Positions 54,778 through 63,192 of a stretch of DNA of 64,000 bases are shown here, in pieces. The DNA comes from Bacteroidota bacterium (GTDB lineage Bacteria; Bacteroidota; Bacteroidia; B-17B0; Aurantibacillaceae), in NCBI GenBank assembly GCA_029237825.1, contig JAQZBQ010000001.1, positions 124,001 through 188,000 on the forward strand, given 5' to 3'. Made by a program: the position numbers and the translations under genes. Below the pieces are notes generated by a model, which ran no database searches, was not told the DNA's origin, and saw only the letters and a list, made by a program, of their open reading frames with translations. Each line of letters opens with the position of its first letter. Position 1 is the first letter of the stretch.

Positions 54778-56241
54778 GTGAAACTGTTAAGCGACATATT
54801 ATATAAAACAAGACTTGAGGAAATTGTCGGCTCAACAAATGTGGCCATTTCTTCGGTGACCTTTGATTCACGTAAAGTAAAAAAAGACGCGCTCTTCATT
54901 GCAACACGTGGAACTGCTTCCGATGGACATCATTACATTAATAACGCGATTGAGGAGGGAGCTGCTGCAATTGTATGCGAAGATTTCCCGGACACATTCA
55001 GGGAAAACATCACCTATGTGAAAGTGTTAAACGCTTCATCAGCTCTTGGCTATATCGCTTGCCATTTTTATGACAATCCCTCAGAAAAACTAAAACTTGT
55101 TGGCATCACTGGCACAAATGGTAAAACTACCACCGTGACGCTGCTATTTAATTTATTCAGGGGCCTTGGTTATAATGTTGGCTTAATATCCACGGTAGAA
55201 AATAAGATTAACGGAACAGTTATTCCATCCACGCACACAACTCCTGATGCGCTCACACTTAATGAACTTCTTGCAAAAATGGTGGATGAAGGTTGTCAGT
55301 TTGCATTTATGGAAGTGAGTTCTCATGCCATTGTTCAACACCGTATTACCGGAGTAAAATTCACGGGCGGGGCTTTTTCCAATATCACACATGACCATCT
55401 TGATTATCATAAAACATTTGATGAGTACATCCGCGCAAAAAAACAATTTTTTGATCACTTACCTGACGACGCATTTGCGCTTACAAATAAGGATGATCGG
55501 AATGGTTTAGTAATGCTGCAGAATACAAAAGCAAAGAAATTCACTTATGGATTAAAATCAGTTGCTGATTTCAAATGCAGGGTGATCGAAAACCACCTTA
55601 ACGGACTACTGTTAAGCATTGATAACCAAGAAATCTGGGTAAAACTAATCGGATCATTCAATGCATATAATGTATTAGTGGTATATGCCATATCCGTTTT
55701 ATTAAAACAAGATAAAGTGTCGGTGCTTACAACGTTAAGCAATTTAAATTCTGTAGAAGGCCGCTTTCAGTATATCAAATCCAGGAATGGAATCGTGGCT
55801 ATTGTAGATTACGCCCACACGCCAGACGCCTTGAAGAATGTACTTGAAACTATCAAAGATATCCGTACAGGAAACGAACAAGTAATTACACTTGTTGGAT
55901 GCGGCGGTGATCGTGATGCTACTAAACGGCCTGTCATGGCAAAAATTGCGTGCGAGTACAGTAACAAAATTATTTTAACGAGCGACAATCCCCGAACCGA
56001 AGATCCGGAAGATATTTTAAATCAAATGCAATCGGGAATCAATCCTGCAGATAAGAAGAAAACCCTGCGCATCAGCGACAGAAAAGAAGCGATAAAAACT
56101 GCAATCGCTTTTGCAAAAGAAGGCGACATCATATTAGTTGCCGGAAAAGGCCATGAAAAATATCAGGAAATAAAAGGAACGAAGTATCCTTTCGATGACT
56201 TCGCCATTGTTAAAGAAAATTTTAAAACGCTAGAGGAATAA
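54778..56241 (+). CDS. murE: UDP-MurNAc-L-Ala-D-Glu:meso-DAP ligase MurE
   Basis: This Mur ligase has P-loop GTNGKTTT at 112-119, the carbamylated-Lys segment RAKKQFF near 219-225, and the DNPR motif at 403-406 that recognises meso-diaminopimelate rather than lysine. So the peptidoglycan is of the DAP type. The 487-residue length is normal. The start is GTG. It is 37 nt behind ftsI and 1 nt ahead of mraY. Confidence 0.96.
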   Translation: MKLLSDILYKTRLEEIVGSTNVAISSVTFDSRKVKKDALFIATRGTASDGHHYINNAIEEGAAAIVCEDFPDTFRENITYVKVLNASSALGYIACHFYDNPSEKLKLVGITGTNGKTTTVTLLFNLFRGLGYNVGLISTVENKINGTVIPSTHTTPDALTLNELLAKMVDEGCQFAFMEVSSHAIVQHRITGVKFTGGAFSNITHDHLDYHKTFDEYIRAKKQFFDHLPDDAFALTNKDDRNGLVMLQNTKAKKFTYGLKSVADFKCRVIENHLNGLLLSIDNQEIWVKLIGSFNAYNVLVVYAISVLLKQDKVSVLTTLSNLNSVEGRFQYIKSRNGIVAIVDYAHTPDALKNVLETIKDIRTGNEQVITLVGCGGDRDATKRPVMAKIACEYSNKIILTSDNPRTEDPEDILNQMQSGINPADKKKTLRISDRKEAIKTAIAFAKEGDIILVAGKGHEKYQEIKGTKYPFDDFAIVKENFKTLEE

Positions 56242-56242
56242 T

Positions 56243-57514
56243 ATGTTCTATTATCTATTTCAATATTTGGATCAATACCTCAACTTCCCAGGAGCTGGAG
56301 TTTTTCAATACATCTCATTTCGTGCTGCTCTGGCGTTAATGACATCGTTATTGATTTCAATGGTGTTTGGAAAACGGATCATCAGTTACATCCGAAAAAA
56401 ACAAATTGGGGAAACGATCAGGGAGCTGGGGCTCGAGGGACAAAACGAAAAAGCGGGTACGCCAACCATGGGAGGACTTATTATTCTGGCAGCAATTATC
56501 ATTCCTACCTTACTCTTCGCCAAAGTTCACAATGTATACATCGTGCTGATGCTTATTTCAACTATATGGCTTGGTTGCATCGGATTTATGGACGATTATA
56601 TCAAAGTATTCAAAAAAAATAAAGAAGGCTTAAAAGGTAAATTCAAAGTAGTTGGTCAGATAGGAATTGGATTATTAGTAGGTGCTGTTTTTTATTTCCA
56701 TCCGGATGTCGTAATTAAAGAACGCGTCACATCAAACCAGCAAAGCGCTTATTCATTTGATGAAGCCATCAGCAGCCAGAAGAATCTGACGATTCCGAAA
56801 TATGCGGCTACCCCTACAAAAACCATTAAAACAACAATACCATTCGTAAAAAATAATGAATTTGATTATACAAAAATTCTTTCATTCATGGGCGATACTG
56901 CGGCCCATAACTATGGCTGGCTGATATTCATTCCAATTGTTATTTTAATTGTCACCGCAGTTTCAAATGGCGCAAACATTACCGACGGCATTGACGGTTT
57001 AGCTGCGGGAACGAGTGCTATTATTGGCGCCACCCTTGGCATTCTTGCATACGTAAGTGGCAATACAGTTTTCGCGGATTACCTAAACATCATGTATATA
57101 CCAAACACCGGTGAACTGGTAGTTTTTATGGCTGCATTTGTTGGTGCCTGTGTTGGGTTCTTATGGTACAATGCTTTTCCTGCACAGGTATTTATGGGTG
57201 ATACAGGTAGTCTTGCCATTGGAGGAATTATTGCGGTATTCGCAATCGCAATCCGAAAAGAACTTCTAATACCAATCTTATGCGGAATATTTTTAGTAGA
57301 AAACCTCTCAGTTATTCTGCAGGTATATTATTTCAAATACCAAAAGAAAAAACGGGGACTTGAATTCGCAAAAGCAAATCGCCTTTTTAAAATGGCACCG
57401 TTGCATCACCATTATCAAAAGTCTGGTTTTCACGAATCCAAAATCGTTATGCGCTTTTTCATTATTGGGATAATGCTCGCAGCCCTAACCATCGTAACAT
57501 TAAAATTAAGATAA
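56243..57514 (+). CDS. mraY: Phospho-N-acetylmuramoyl-pentapeptide transferase MraY
   Basis: This integral membrane enzyme makes lipid I. Key sites are [10 protein letters not shown] near 72-80, Asp117-Asp118 (MDDYIK), [15 protein letters not shown] at 242-256, and the HHHYQ histidines near the C-terminus. It has 423 residues against about 360 in E. coli. The extra ~55 residues lie at about 155-212, in a soluble loop ([17 protein letters not shown] to FDYTKILSF), an expansion I believe is shared by Bacteroidota MraY proteins. It is in the operon between murE and murD. Confidence 0.96.
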   Translation: MFYYLFQYLDQYLNFPGAGVFQYISFRAALALMTSLLISMVFGKRIISYIRKKQIGETIRELGLEGQNEKAGTPTMGGLIILAAIIIPTLLFAKVHNVYIVLMLISTIWLGCIGFMDDYIKVFKKNKEGLKGKFKVVGQIGIGLLVGAVFYFHPDVVIKERVTSNQQSAYSFDEAISSQKNLTIPKYAATPTKTIKTTIPFVKNNEFDYTKILSFMGDTAAHNYGWLIFIPIVILIVTAVSNGANITDGIDGLAAGTSAIIGATLGILAYVSGNTVFADYLNIMYIPNTGELVVFMAAFVGACVGFLWYNAFPAQVFMGDTGSLAIGGIIAVFAIAIRKELLIPILCGIFLVENLSVILQVYYFKYQKKKRGLEFAKANRLFKMAPLHHHYQKSGFHESKIVMRFFIIGIMLAALTIVTLKLR

Positions 57515-57519
57515 ACTCA

Positions 57520-58866
57520 TTGAACAAACGGATAGTCATACTTGGTAGCGGGGAAAGCGGCATCGGCAGTGCAATATTAGCGCAGTCAAATGGGTTCAGT
57601 GTGTTCGTCTCTGATAAGGGCTTGATAAAGGAGAAATATAAAATCGAACTGATTCAAAATAACATTCCTTTTGAGGAAGGTAATCATACGGAAGATTTAA
57701 TCCTGAATGCTGCCGAGATCATTAAAAGTCCTGGTATTCCGGATAATATTGAATTGATTTTAAAAGCTAAAGAAAAAAACATTCCGGTTATCTCTGAAAT
57801 TGAGTTCGCCGGAAGGTACACCAAAGCTAAAACAATTTGCATAACGGGAAGTAATGGTAAAACAACTACCACCATGTTAACCTATCATATACTTCAAAAA
57901 GCCGGATATAAAGTTGGATTAGGTGGTAATGTCGGAAAAAGTTTTGCCTATCAGGTAGCAAAAGAGAATTATGAATATTACGTTTTAGAGCTGAGTAGTT
58001 TTCAACTGGATGGCATGTTCAACTTTAAGGCGGACGTTGCTGTTTTACTGAATATCACGCCCGACCATCTCGATCGTTATGATTACAAATTTGAGAATTA
58101 CGTGGCTTCTAAGTTCCGGATAACCCAAAACCAAACAAAAGAAGACGCGTTTATCTATTGTGCGGATGATTCAGTGATACAAGAATATATGACACATCAT
58201 TCTTTGCACGCTCAATTGATCCCTTTTAGTATCAAAAAAAAAATAGACGGGAATGGCGCGTACTTAATCAACAATGAAATAACCCTTAATTATAATAATA
58301 ACCCTAAACCCTTAATCATGACCCTAGAACAATTGGCTCTTGCAGGTAAACACAACGTTTACAACTCCATGGCTGCATCCTTAGCAGCGCGTATCGTTGA
58401 CATACGCAAAGACATCATTCGTGAAAGTTTAGAAGACTTTGTAAACGTTGAACACCGTTTAGAATTTGTTGCTTCAATCAACGGCATTGAATTTATAAAT
58501 GACTCTAAAGCAACCAACATCAATTCTACCTGGTACGCATTAGAAAGTATGCAAAAACCTACAGTTCTGATTCTTGGCGGCCAAGACAAAGGCAACAATT
58601 ACGATGAACTCATGGACCTCGTTAAAGAAAAAGTTAAAGCTATCGTATGCCTTGGAGTGGATAACAAGAAAATCATAAAGGCGTTCAAAGGCTCAGTAGA
58701 AACGATCATGGAAGCCGGTTCAGCAGTTGAGGCAGTGGCCATGTGTTACAAATTAGCTACGAAAGGCGATGCAGTATTGTTATCACCTGCATGTGCAAGT
58801 TTTGATTTGTTTGAAAACTACGAAGACAGAGGTGCCCAATTTAAATCAGCTGTACGAGGTTTATAA
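57520..58866 (+). CDS. murD: UDP-MurNAc-L-alanine:D-glutamate ligase MurD
   Basis: The three Mur domains are present: a Rossmann-like N-domain (VILGSGESGIGSAIL), a central ATPase with GSNGKTTTT at 110-118, and a C-domain with EHRLEFV at 311-317, DSKATN at 328-333, GGQDKGN at 353-359, and SPACASFDLFENYEDRG at 422-438. All D-Glu-binding landmarks of E. coli MurD (DSKATN, the Lys after GGxD, the Ser and Phe of the last motif) are kept, so this is the working enzyme. The start codon is TTG. A second, shortened C-domain gene follows after 2 nt. Confidence 0.96.
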   Translation: MNKRIVILGSGESGIGSAILAQSNGFSVFVSDKGLIKEKYKIELIQNNIPFEEGNHTEDLILNAAEIIKSPGIPDNIELILKAKEKNIPVISEIEFAGRYTKAKTICITGSNGKTTTTMLTYHILQKAGYKVGLGGNVGKSFAYQVAKENYEYYVLELSSFQLDGMFNFKADVAVLLNITPDHLDRYDYKFENYVASKFRITQNQTKEDAFIYCADDSVIQEYMTHHSLHAQLIPFSIKKKIDGNGAYLINNEITLNYNNNPKPLIMTLEQLALAGKHNVYNSMAASLAARIVDIRKDIIRESLEDFVNVEHRLEFVASINGIEFINDSKATNINSTWYALESMQKPTVLILGGQDKGNNYDELMDLVKEKVKAIVCLGVDNKKIIKAFKGSVETIMEAGSAVEAVAMCYKLATKGDAVLLSPACASFDLFENYEDRGAQFKSAVRGL

Positions 58867-58868
58867 TT

Positions 58869-59339
58869 ATGAAAGAGAATGCCCTTGGCCATAAAACGTT
58901 TTCGATTAGCAGGGAAACGGATCATAGTTTTGAATTTGTTGCAACCATTAATAATGTTACTTTCATCAATGATTCAAAAGCAACCAATGCAAGACTTGCC
59001 GTAGAGAGTATTAATTCTGTAGATGCAGAAATTGTGCTCATCCTAGGTGGCGATGATATGAAAACCGATTATTCCTGGTTTACGAACATAAACTATTATA
59101 ACATCAAAACCGTTATCTACTTCGGGAGAAGATTTTCCGAAATAAAAAACATTTTTAATAAACATGTAATGGTAATTGTTGCTGAAAATTTAGAAAGTTC
59201 AGTGTTGCTGGCAAAATCAATGGCAATAAAAAATCAGGCGGTACTCTTTTCACCCGCGTGTCCAAGCTATGATCCTTTTGATAATTATAAAAACAGGGGC
59301 AATAAGTTTAAAAGCTTAGTGATAAGTGACAAAAGTTAA
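58869..59339 (+). CDS. Stand-alone MurD C-terminal-domain paralog, function unknown
   Basis: The 156-residue protein aligns along almost its whole length with the C-domain of the MurD just upstream: FEFVATINNVTFINDSKATN at 21-40, VLILGGDD at 56-63, and SPACPSYDPFDNYKNRG at 128-144. It has no N-domain and no P-loop, so it cannot be a ligase on its own. The HRxE motif is HSFE, three residues are missing after DSKATN, and the Lys after GGxD is shifted by one. The frame is intact with an ATG 2 nt after the murD stop, and it lies inside an essential operon. It may be a decayed tandem duplication, or a domain kept to bind D-Glu, a nucleotide, or MurD itself. Confidence 0.82.
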   Translation: MKENALGHKTFSISRETDHSFEFVATINNVTFINDSKATNARLAVESINSVDAEIVLILGGDDMKTDYSWFTNINYYNIKTVIYFGRRFSEIKNIFNKHVMVIVAENLESSVLLAKSMAIKNQAVLFSPACPSYDPFDNYKNRGNKFKSLVISDKS

Positions 59340-59347
59340 GTGATAAG
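59316..59347 (+). repeat. TTAAGTGATAAG-type short repeat pair
   Basis: TTAGTGATAAG and TTAAGTGATAAG lie 20 bp apart at the 3' end of the MurD-C paralog, covering its last codons. The same 12-mer occurs twice at the end of murC. Confidence 0.6.
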
Positions 59348-59404
59348 AAAAAATTTCAAAAAGCTCATCCACACACTATAACTCGCTTACCTACAACTAA
59401 AAAA

Positions 59405-60562
59405 ATGAAACAACTATCGTACTTAAAAGGAGACCGGGTGATTTGGGCCATTGTGTTCTTATTATCACTGCTATCGGTACTGGTAGTTTACAGTTCGGTA
59501 GTAACATTAGCCCACAAATACAAACAGGGAAATACAGAAGCCTACCTGATCAAGCATGCGATAACCATTGCGGGTGGAATCTTAATTATGTATGCGGTAC
59601 ATAAATTAAAATACACCTTGTTTTCGAGAATAGCGCAGATAGGAATTTTTTTAGTTGTTCCGTTATTACTGTTTACCCTTTTAAAAGGAGTAAGCGCAGG
59701 CGAAGCTAGCAGATGGGTTGAAATTCCAGGGTTAGGGTTAACATTTCAATCATCTGACGTCGCAAAAATCATTTTACTGATTTTTGTAGCACGTACGCTT
59801 ACTATCCGCCAGGGACAGTTAGAGGATTTTAAGTCGGTTTTTAAATACCTTTTGGTGCCGGTAGGATTTATTTGCCTATTAATTTTTCCGGCAAACTTTT
59901 CTACAGCCGCATTATTATTTGCCAACTGTTTATTCCTGATGTTTGTTGGTAGAATAAAAGTAAAATTCATTAGTTACATTTTGGGCGCCTGTGCAGGATT
60001 CGCGCTTTTGCTAGGCATCACAATTTATCAATTCCCCGACCTGATACCACGAGGCGCAACCTGGAAAGCACGAATAGAAAACTTCAGTAAAGGTGATTCA
60101 AAAAGCAACTACCAAAGTGAACAGGCAAAAATTGCAATTGCAACCGGTGGCGTAATTGGCAAGGGACCTGGCAACAGCACACAGAGGGCATTCTTACCAC
60201 AAGCTTCTTCTGATTTTATCTATGCAATAATCATTGAAGAATATGGTTTATTGACAGGGTTTGTAATGCTTTTTTTATACATGATACTTCTTTTCCGCGG
60301 CATACGCATACTTAGAGATTCCGAAAAAACGTTTGGCGGACTAATGGCAGTTGGTTTAAGTTTCAGTCTGGTCTTCCAGGCACTCATTAATATGGCTGTG
60401 GCGGTAAACCTTTTCCCGGTAACTGGTCAGCCTTTACCATTAGTAAGTATGGGAGGAACCTCTATATGGTTCACCTGTATTGCAATCGGAATAATTTTAA
60501 GTGTGAGCAAAGCTAACGAAGATGGCGGAACAAAATTAAATAAAGACGTAATAGCAAATTAA
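59405..60562 (+). CDS. ftsW: Septal peptidoglycan polymerase FtsW (SEDS family)
   Basis: This protein has about ten membrane helices over 385 residues. SEDS landmarks are SLLSVLVVYSSV in the first helix, the GLTFQSSDVAKI loop, KGDSKSNYQSEQAKIAIATGG-type extracellular loop with GKGPGNSTQRAFLPQASSDFIYAIIIEE (containing the catalytic-region Asp), and LFPVTGQPLPLVSMGGTS near the end. It polymerises lipid II at the septum with FtsI as partner. It follows the MurD-C paralog by 65 bp, with murG 69 bp downstream. Confidence 0.95.
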   Translation: MKQLSYLKGDRVIWAIVFLLSLLSVLVVYSSVVTLAHKYKQGNTEAYLIKHAITIAGGILIMYAVHKLKYTLFSRIAQIGIFLVVPLLLFTLLKGVSAGEASRWVEIPGLGLTFQSSDVAKIILLIFVARTLTIRQGQLEDFKSVFKYLLVPVGFICLLIFPANFSTAALLFANCLFLMFVGRIKVKFISYILGACAGFALLLGITIYQFPDLIPRGATWKARIENFSKGDSKSNYQSEQAKIAIATGGVIGKGPGNSTQRAFLPQASSDFIYAIIIEEYGLLTGFVMLFLYMILLFRGIRILRDSEKTFGGLMAVGLSFSLVFQALINMAVAVNLFPVTGQPLPLVSMGGTSIWFTCIAIGIILSVSKANEDGGTKLNKDVIAN

Positions 60563-60631
60563 GCACAGCTTTTATTCTGTAGAAGCTATTGATACGTATT
60601 GAAAAAAAATGATGAATATCTGGAATTAAAA

Positions 60632-61741
60632 ATGAAACCTTTGAAAGTCATATTAAGTGGTGGTGGAACCGGAGGTCACATTTTCCCGGCGGTTTCCATC
60701 GCTAACGAAATTAAGAAGCTTGTACCACAGGCAGAGATTTTATTTGTAGGGGCCATCGGCAGGATGGAAATGGAAAAAGTACCAAACGCTGGCTTCAAAA
60801 TAATTGGCGTGCCAATTGCCGGACTCCAAAGAAAATTTACTCTATCGAATTTTAAACTGCCTTTTCTTCTTTTAAAGAGTTTATTCCAAACCAGGAAAAT
60901 AATCAAAGAATTTAAACCAAATGTGGTTGTAGGGACCGGTGGATATGCATCGGGTCCTTTAATTAAAGCGGCTGTTCATTACAATATACCGGCATTACTT
61001 CAGGAGCAAAATTCGTACGCTGGAATTACCAATAAATTATTAGCAAAAAGTGCGCAAAAAATTTGTGTGGCTTACCACGGGATGGAAAAATTTTTTCCAA
61101 AAGAAAAAATACTATTAACCGGAAACCCTGTTCGCCAGGACTTAAAAGATGTAAAGCAACATAAATCTGAAGCCTTAGAATATTTTAAATTAAGCCCGAA
61201 TAAAAAAGTCGTATTGGTAATCGGCGGAAGCTTAGGTGCACGAACTATTAACCTAGCAATCGGTGCAGGGCTTCAACACCTGGTGGACAATAACATTCAG
61301 TTAATCTGGCAAACCGGAAAAGGATATTATGATACTGCCAACCAGCAAACACAAACGTATTCAAATCAAAATCTGTACGCTATGGAATTTATTTCAAGAA
61401 TGGATCTGGCCTATGCTGCTGCAGATATTGTCATTTCAAGAGCCGGAGCAAGTTCAGTTTCTGAACTATGTAACATTGGAATGCCAAGCATTTTAGTTCC
61501 ATCACCAAATGTTGCAGAAGATCATCAAACAAAAAATGCAATGGCCTTGGTGAATAAACAAGCGGCAATATTGGTAAAAGATGAAGAAGCAGATCGCGCA
61601 TTAATTCCAACTGCGGTTTCCCTCCTTAACAATAGACAACAGCAGGAAACTCTCACTAATAACATAAGTTCACTTGCTTTCCAGGATTCGGCTCACGTCA
61701 TAGCGCTTGAAGTATTAAAACTTGCAAACTACACCCTGTAA
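60632..61741 (+). CDS. murG: UDP-GlcNAc:undecaprenyl-PP-MurNAc-pentapeptide GlcNAc transferase MurG
   Basis: This GT-B glycosyltransferase converts lipid I to lipid II at the inner face of the membrane. The N-terminal GGGTGGHIFPAV, VGTGGYASGP, LLQEQNSYAG, VIGGSLGARTIN, and donor-site RAGASSVSEL and PSILVPSPNVAEDHQ are all present. I chose the ATG at 60632 (369 aa), which begins MKPLKVILSGGG; a longer frame starting at TTG adds eleven charged residues not typical of MurG. Its TAA overlaps the murC ATG by one base. Confidence 0.96.
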   Translation: MKPLKVILSGGGTGGHIFPAVSIANEIKKLVPQAEILFVGAIGRMEMEKVPNAGFKIIGVPIAGLQRKFTLSNFKLPFLLLKSLFQTRKIIKEFKPNVVVGTGGYASGPLIKAAVHYNIPALLQEQNSYAGITNKLLAKSAQKICVAYHGMEKFFPKEKILLTGNPVRQDLKDVKQHKSEALEYFKLSPNKKVVLVIGGSLGARTINLAIGAGLQHLVDNNIQLIWQTGKGYYDTANQQTQTYSNQNLYAMEFISRMDLAYAAADIVISRAGASSVSELCNIGMPSILVPSPNVAEDHQTKNAMALVNKQAAILVKDEEADRALIPTAVSLLNNRQQQETLTNNISSLAFQDSAHVIALEVLKLANYTL

Positions 61742-63147
61742 TGAATATCCTTGATTATAAACTATATTATTTTTTAGGTGTTGGTGGGATTGGCATGAGT
61801 GCATTGGCCCGTTATTTCAATCATTACGGAAAAATGGTTCGTGGTTATGATAAAACTCACACACTCTTAACTCATCAGTTACAATCAGAAGGAATTGAAA
61901 TTCATTTCAACGAAGATGTGGTCCTGGTGAAGGACTTGTTTTCTGCATATAAAAAAGAAGAGATTCTCGTAATTTATACGCCTGCTATACCACAGGAACA
62001 CCTGGAGTTGAAATTTATCCAAGACTCAGGCTATAAAATTCAAAAGCGCGCATGGGTATTAGGAGAAATTACAAAACAATTCCGCACCATAGCAATCGCT
62101 GGCACACACGGAAAAACCACCACAACCACTCTTGTAACACATTTATTAAAAACAGCCGGAATTAATTGTTTTGCGTTTCTTGGCGGAATCTCCCAAAATT
62201 ACAATACGAATTTATTACTTGGAGATGCGGATGACAAAAACGCAATTGTAGTAGTAGAGGCGGATGAGTATGACCGTTCTTTCTTAACCTTATACCCATA
62301 CATTACTGTAATAACGAGTGTTGACGCTGACCACCTGGATATTTACGGAGACAAAAATGCCATGCATTTAACCTATACGCAATTTGCTTACCAGGTACAA
62401 AACGGTGGATATTTGATTGTTAAAAAAAGTGTTGATAACGATTTGAAGCTCAACGTTAAACGCCTACTCTACTCACTAAATTTAGATACTGAATATTCTG
62501 CTAATTCTATTGAAATTGTTGATGGAGAGTTTTGTTATAACATCAATAGTCCGATAGAGCCTATAAGCACTGTAGCAATTGGACTACCAGGCTTACACAA
62601 TGTAGAAAATTCAATTGCAGCGGTTGCAGTTGCACAACAATTAGGTATTAAGGGTGACGATATAAACAAAGCCCTGCGTTCTTTTAAAGGTGTGAAGAGA
62701 AGGTTTGATTACCGGGTAAAAACAAGCGATGTTATTTATATCGACGATTACGCTCATCATCCGGAAGAATTGAGAGCAGCCATTACTGCGGCAAAACAAT
62801 TGTTTCCTTCTAAAAAAGTGATGGGAATTTTTCAACCACATCTGTTTTCCCGCACAAGGGATTTTGCAGATGGCTTCGCTGAAAGCCTTGATTTATTGGA
62901 TACATGTGTGTTACTCGAAATTTACCCGGCACGTGAAAAACCCATCGCAGGAATCAACTCACAGATGCTCCTGGATAAAATGAAATGTAAAGAGAAGTAT
63001 TTGGTGAGAAAAGAAAATATTCTGGAATTTCTGAAAACACAGGTCCCAGAAGTACTTATGACACTTGGAGCAGGAGATATTGATAGTTTGGTTGAGCCGA
63101 TTGAGGGGCTTTTAAGTGATAAGAATAAAGTATTAAGTGATAAGTGA
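61741..63147 (+). CDS. murC: UDP-N-acetylmuramate:L-alanine ligase MurC
   Basis: This Mur ligase adds the first amino acid. FLGVGGIGMSALARY is at the N-terminus, the P-loop region is AGTHGKTTTTTLVTHLL near 120-136 (His in place of the Asn of MurD and MurE, as usual for MurC), then VVEADEYDRSFL, DADHLDIYGD, YAHHPEELRAAI and FQPHLFSRTRDF. The 468-residue length is normal. The last residues LLSDKNKVLSDK are encoded by two copies of the TTAAGTGATAAG repeat, so the natural end may once have been a few codons earlier. ftsQ follows after 45 bp. Confidence 0.96.
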   Translation: MNILDYKLYYFLGVGGIGMSALARYFNHYGKMVRGYDKTHTLLTHQLQSEGIEIHFNEDVVLVKDLFSAYKKEEILVIYTPAIPQEHLELKFIQDSGYKIQKRAWVLGEITKQFRTIAIAGTHGKTTTTTLVTHLLKTAGINCFAFLGGISQNYNTNLLLGDADDKNAIVVVEADEYDRSFLTLYPYITVITSVDADHLDIYGDKNAMHLTYTQFAYQVQNGGYLIVKKSVDNDLKLNVKRLLYSLNLDTEYSANSIEIVDGEFCYNINSPIEPISTVAIGLPGLHNVENSIAAVAVAQQLGIKGDDINKALRSFKGVKRRFDYRVKTSDVIYIDDYAHHPEELRAAITAAKQLFPSKKVMGIFQPHLFSRTRDFADGFAESLDLLDTCVLLEIYPAREKPIAGINSQMLLDKMKCKEKYLVRKENILEFLKTQVPEVLMTLGAGDIDSLVEPIEGLLSDKNKVLSDK

Positions 63148-63180
63148 TAAATAGCTTCAACTCACCATTAATCACTTAAC
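63112..63180 (+). repeat. TTAAGTGATAAG direct repeats and nearby inverted copy
   Basis: TTAAGTGATAAG occurs at 63112 and 63133 (the second runs on into TGATAA), and an inverted version (ATTAATCACTTAA) ends at 63179. The first two lie inside the murC 3' end and the third in the murC-ftsQ gap. A hairpin between the direct and inverted copies is possible. Confidence 0.6.
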
Positions 63181-63192
63181 ACTAAACAGAAA

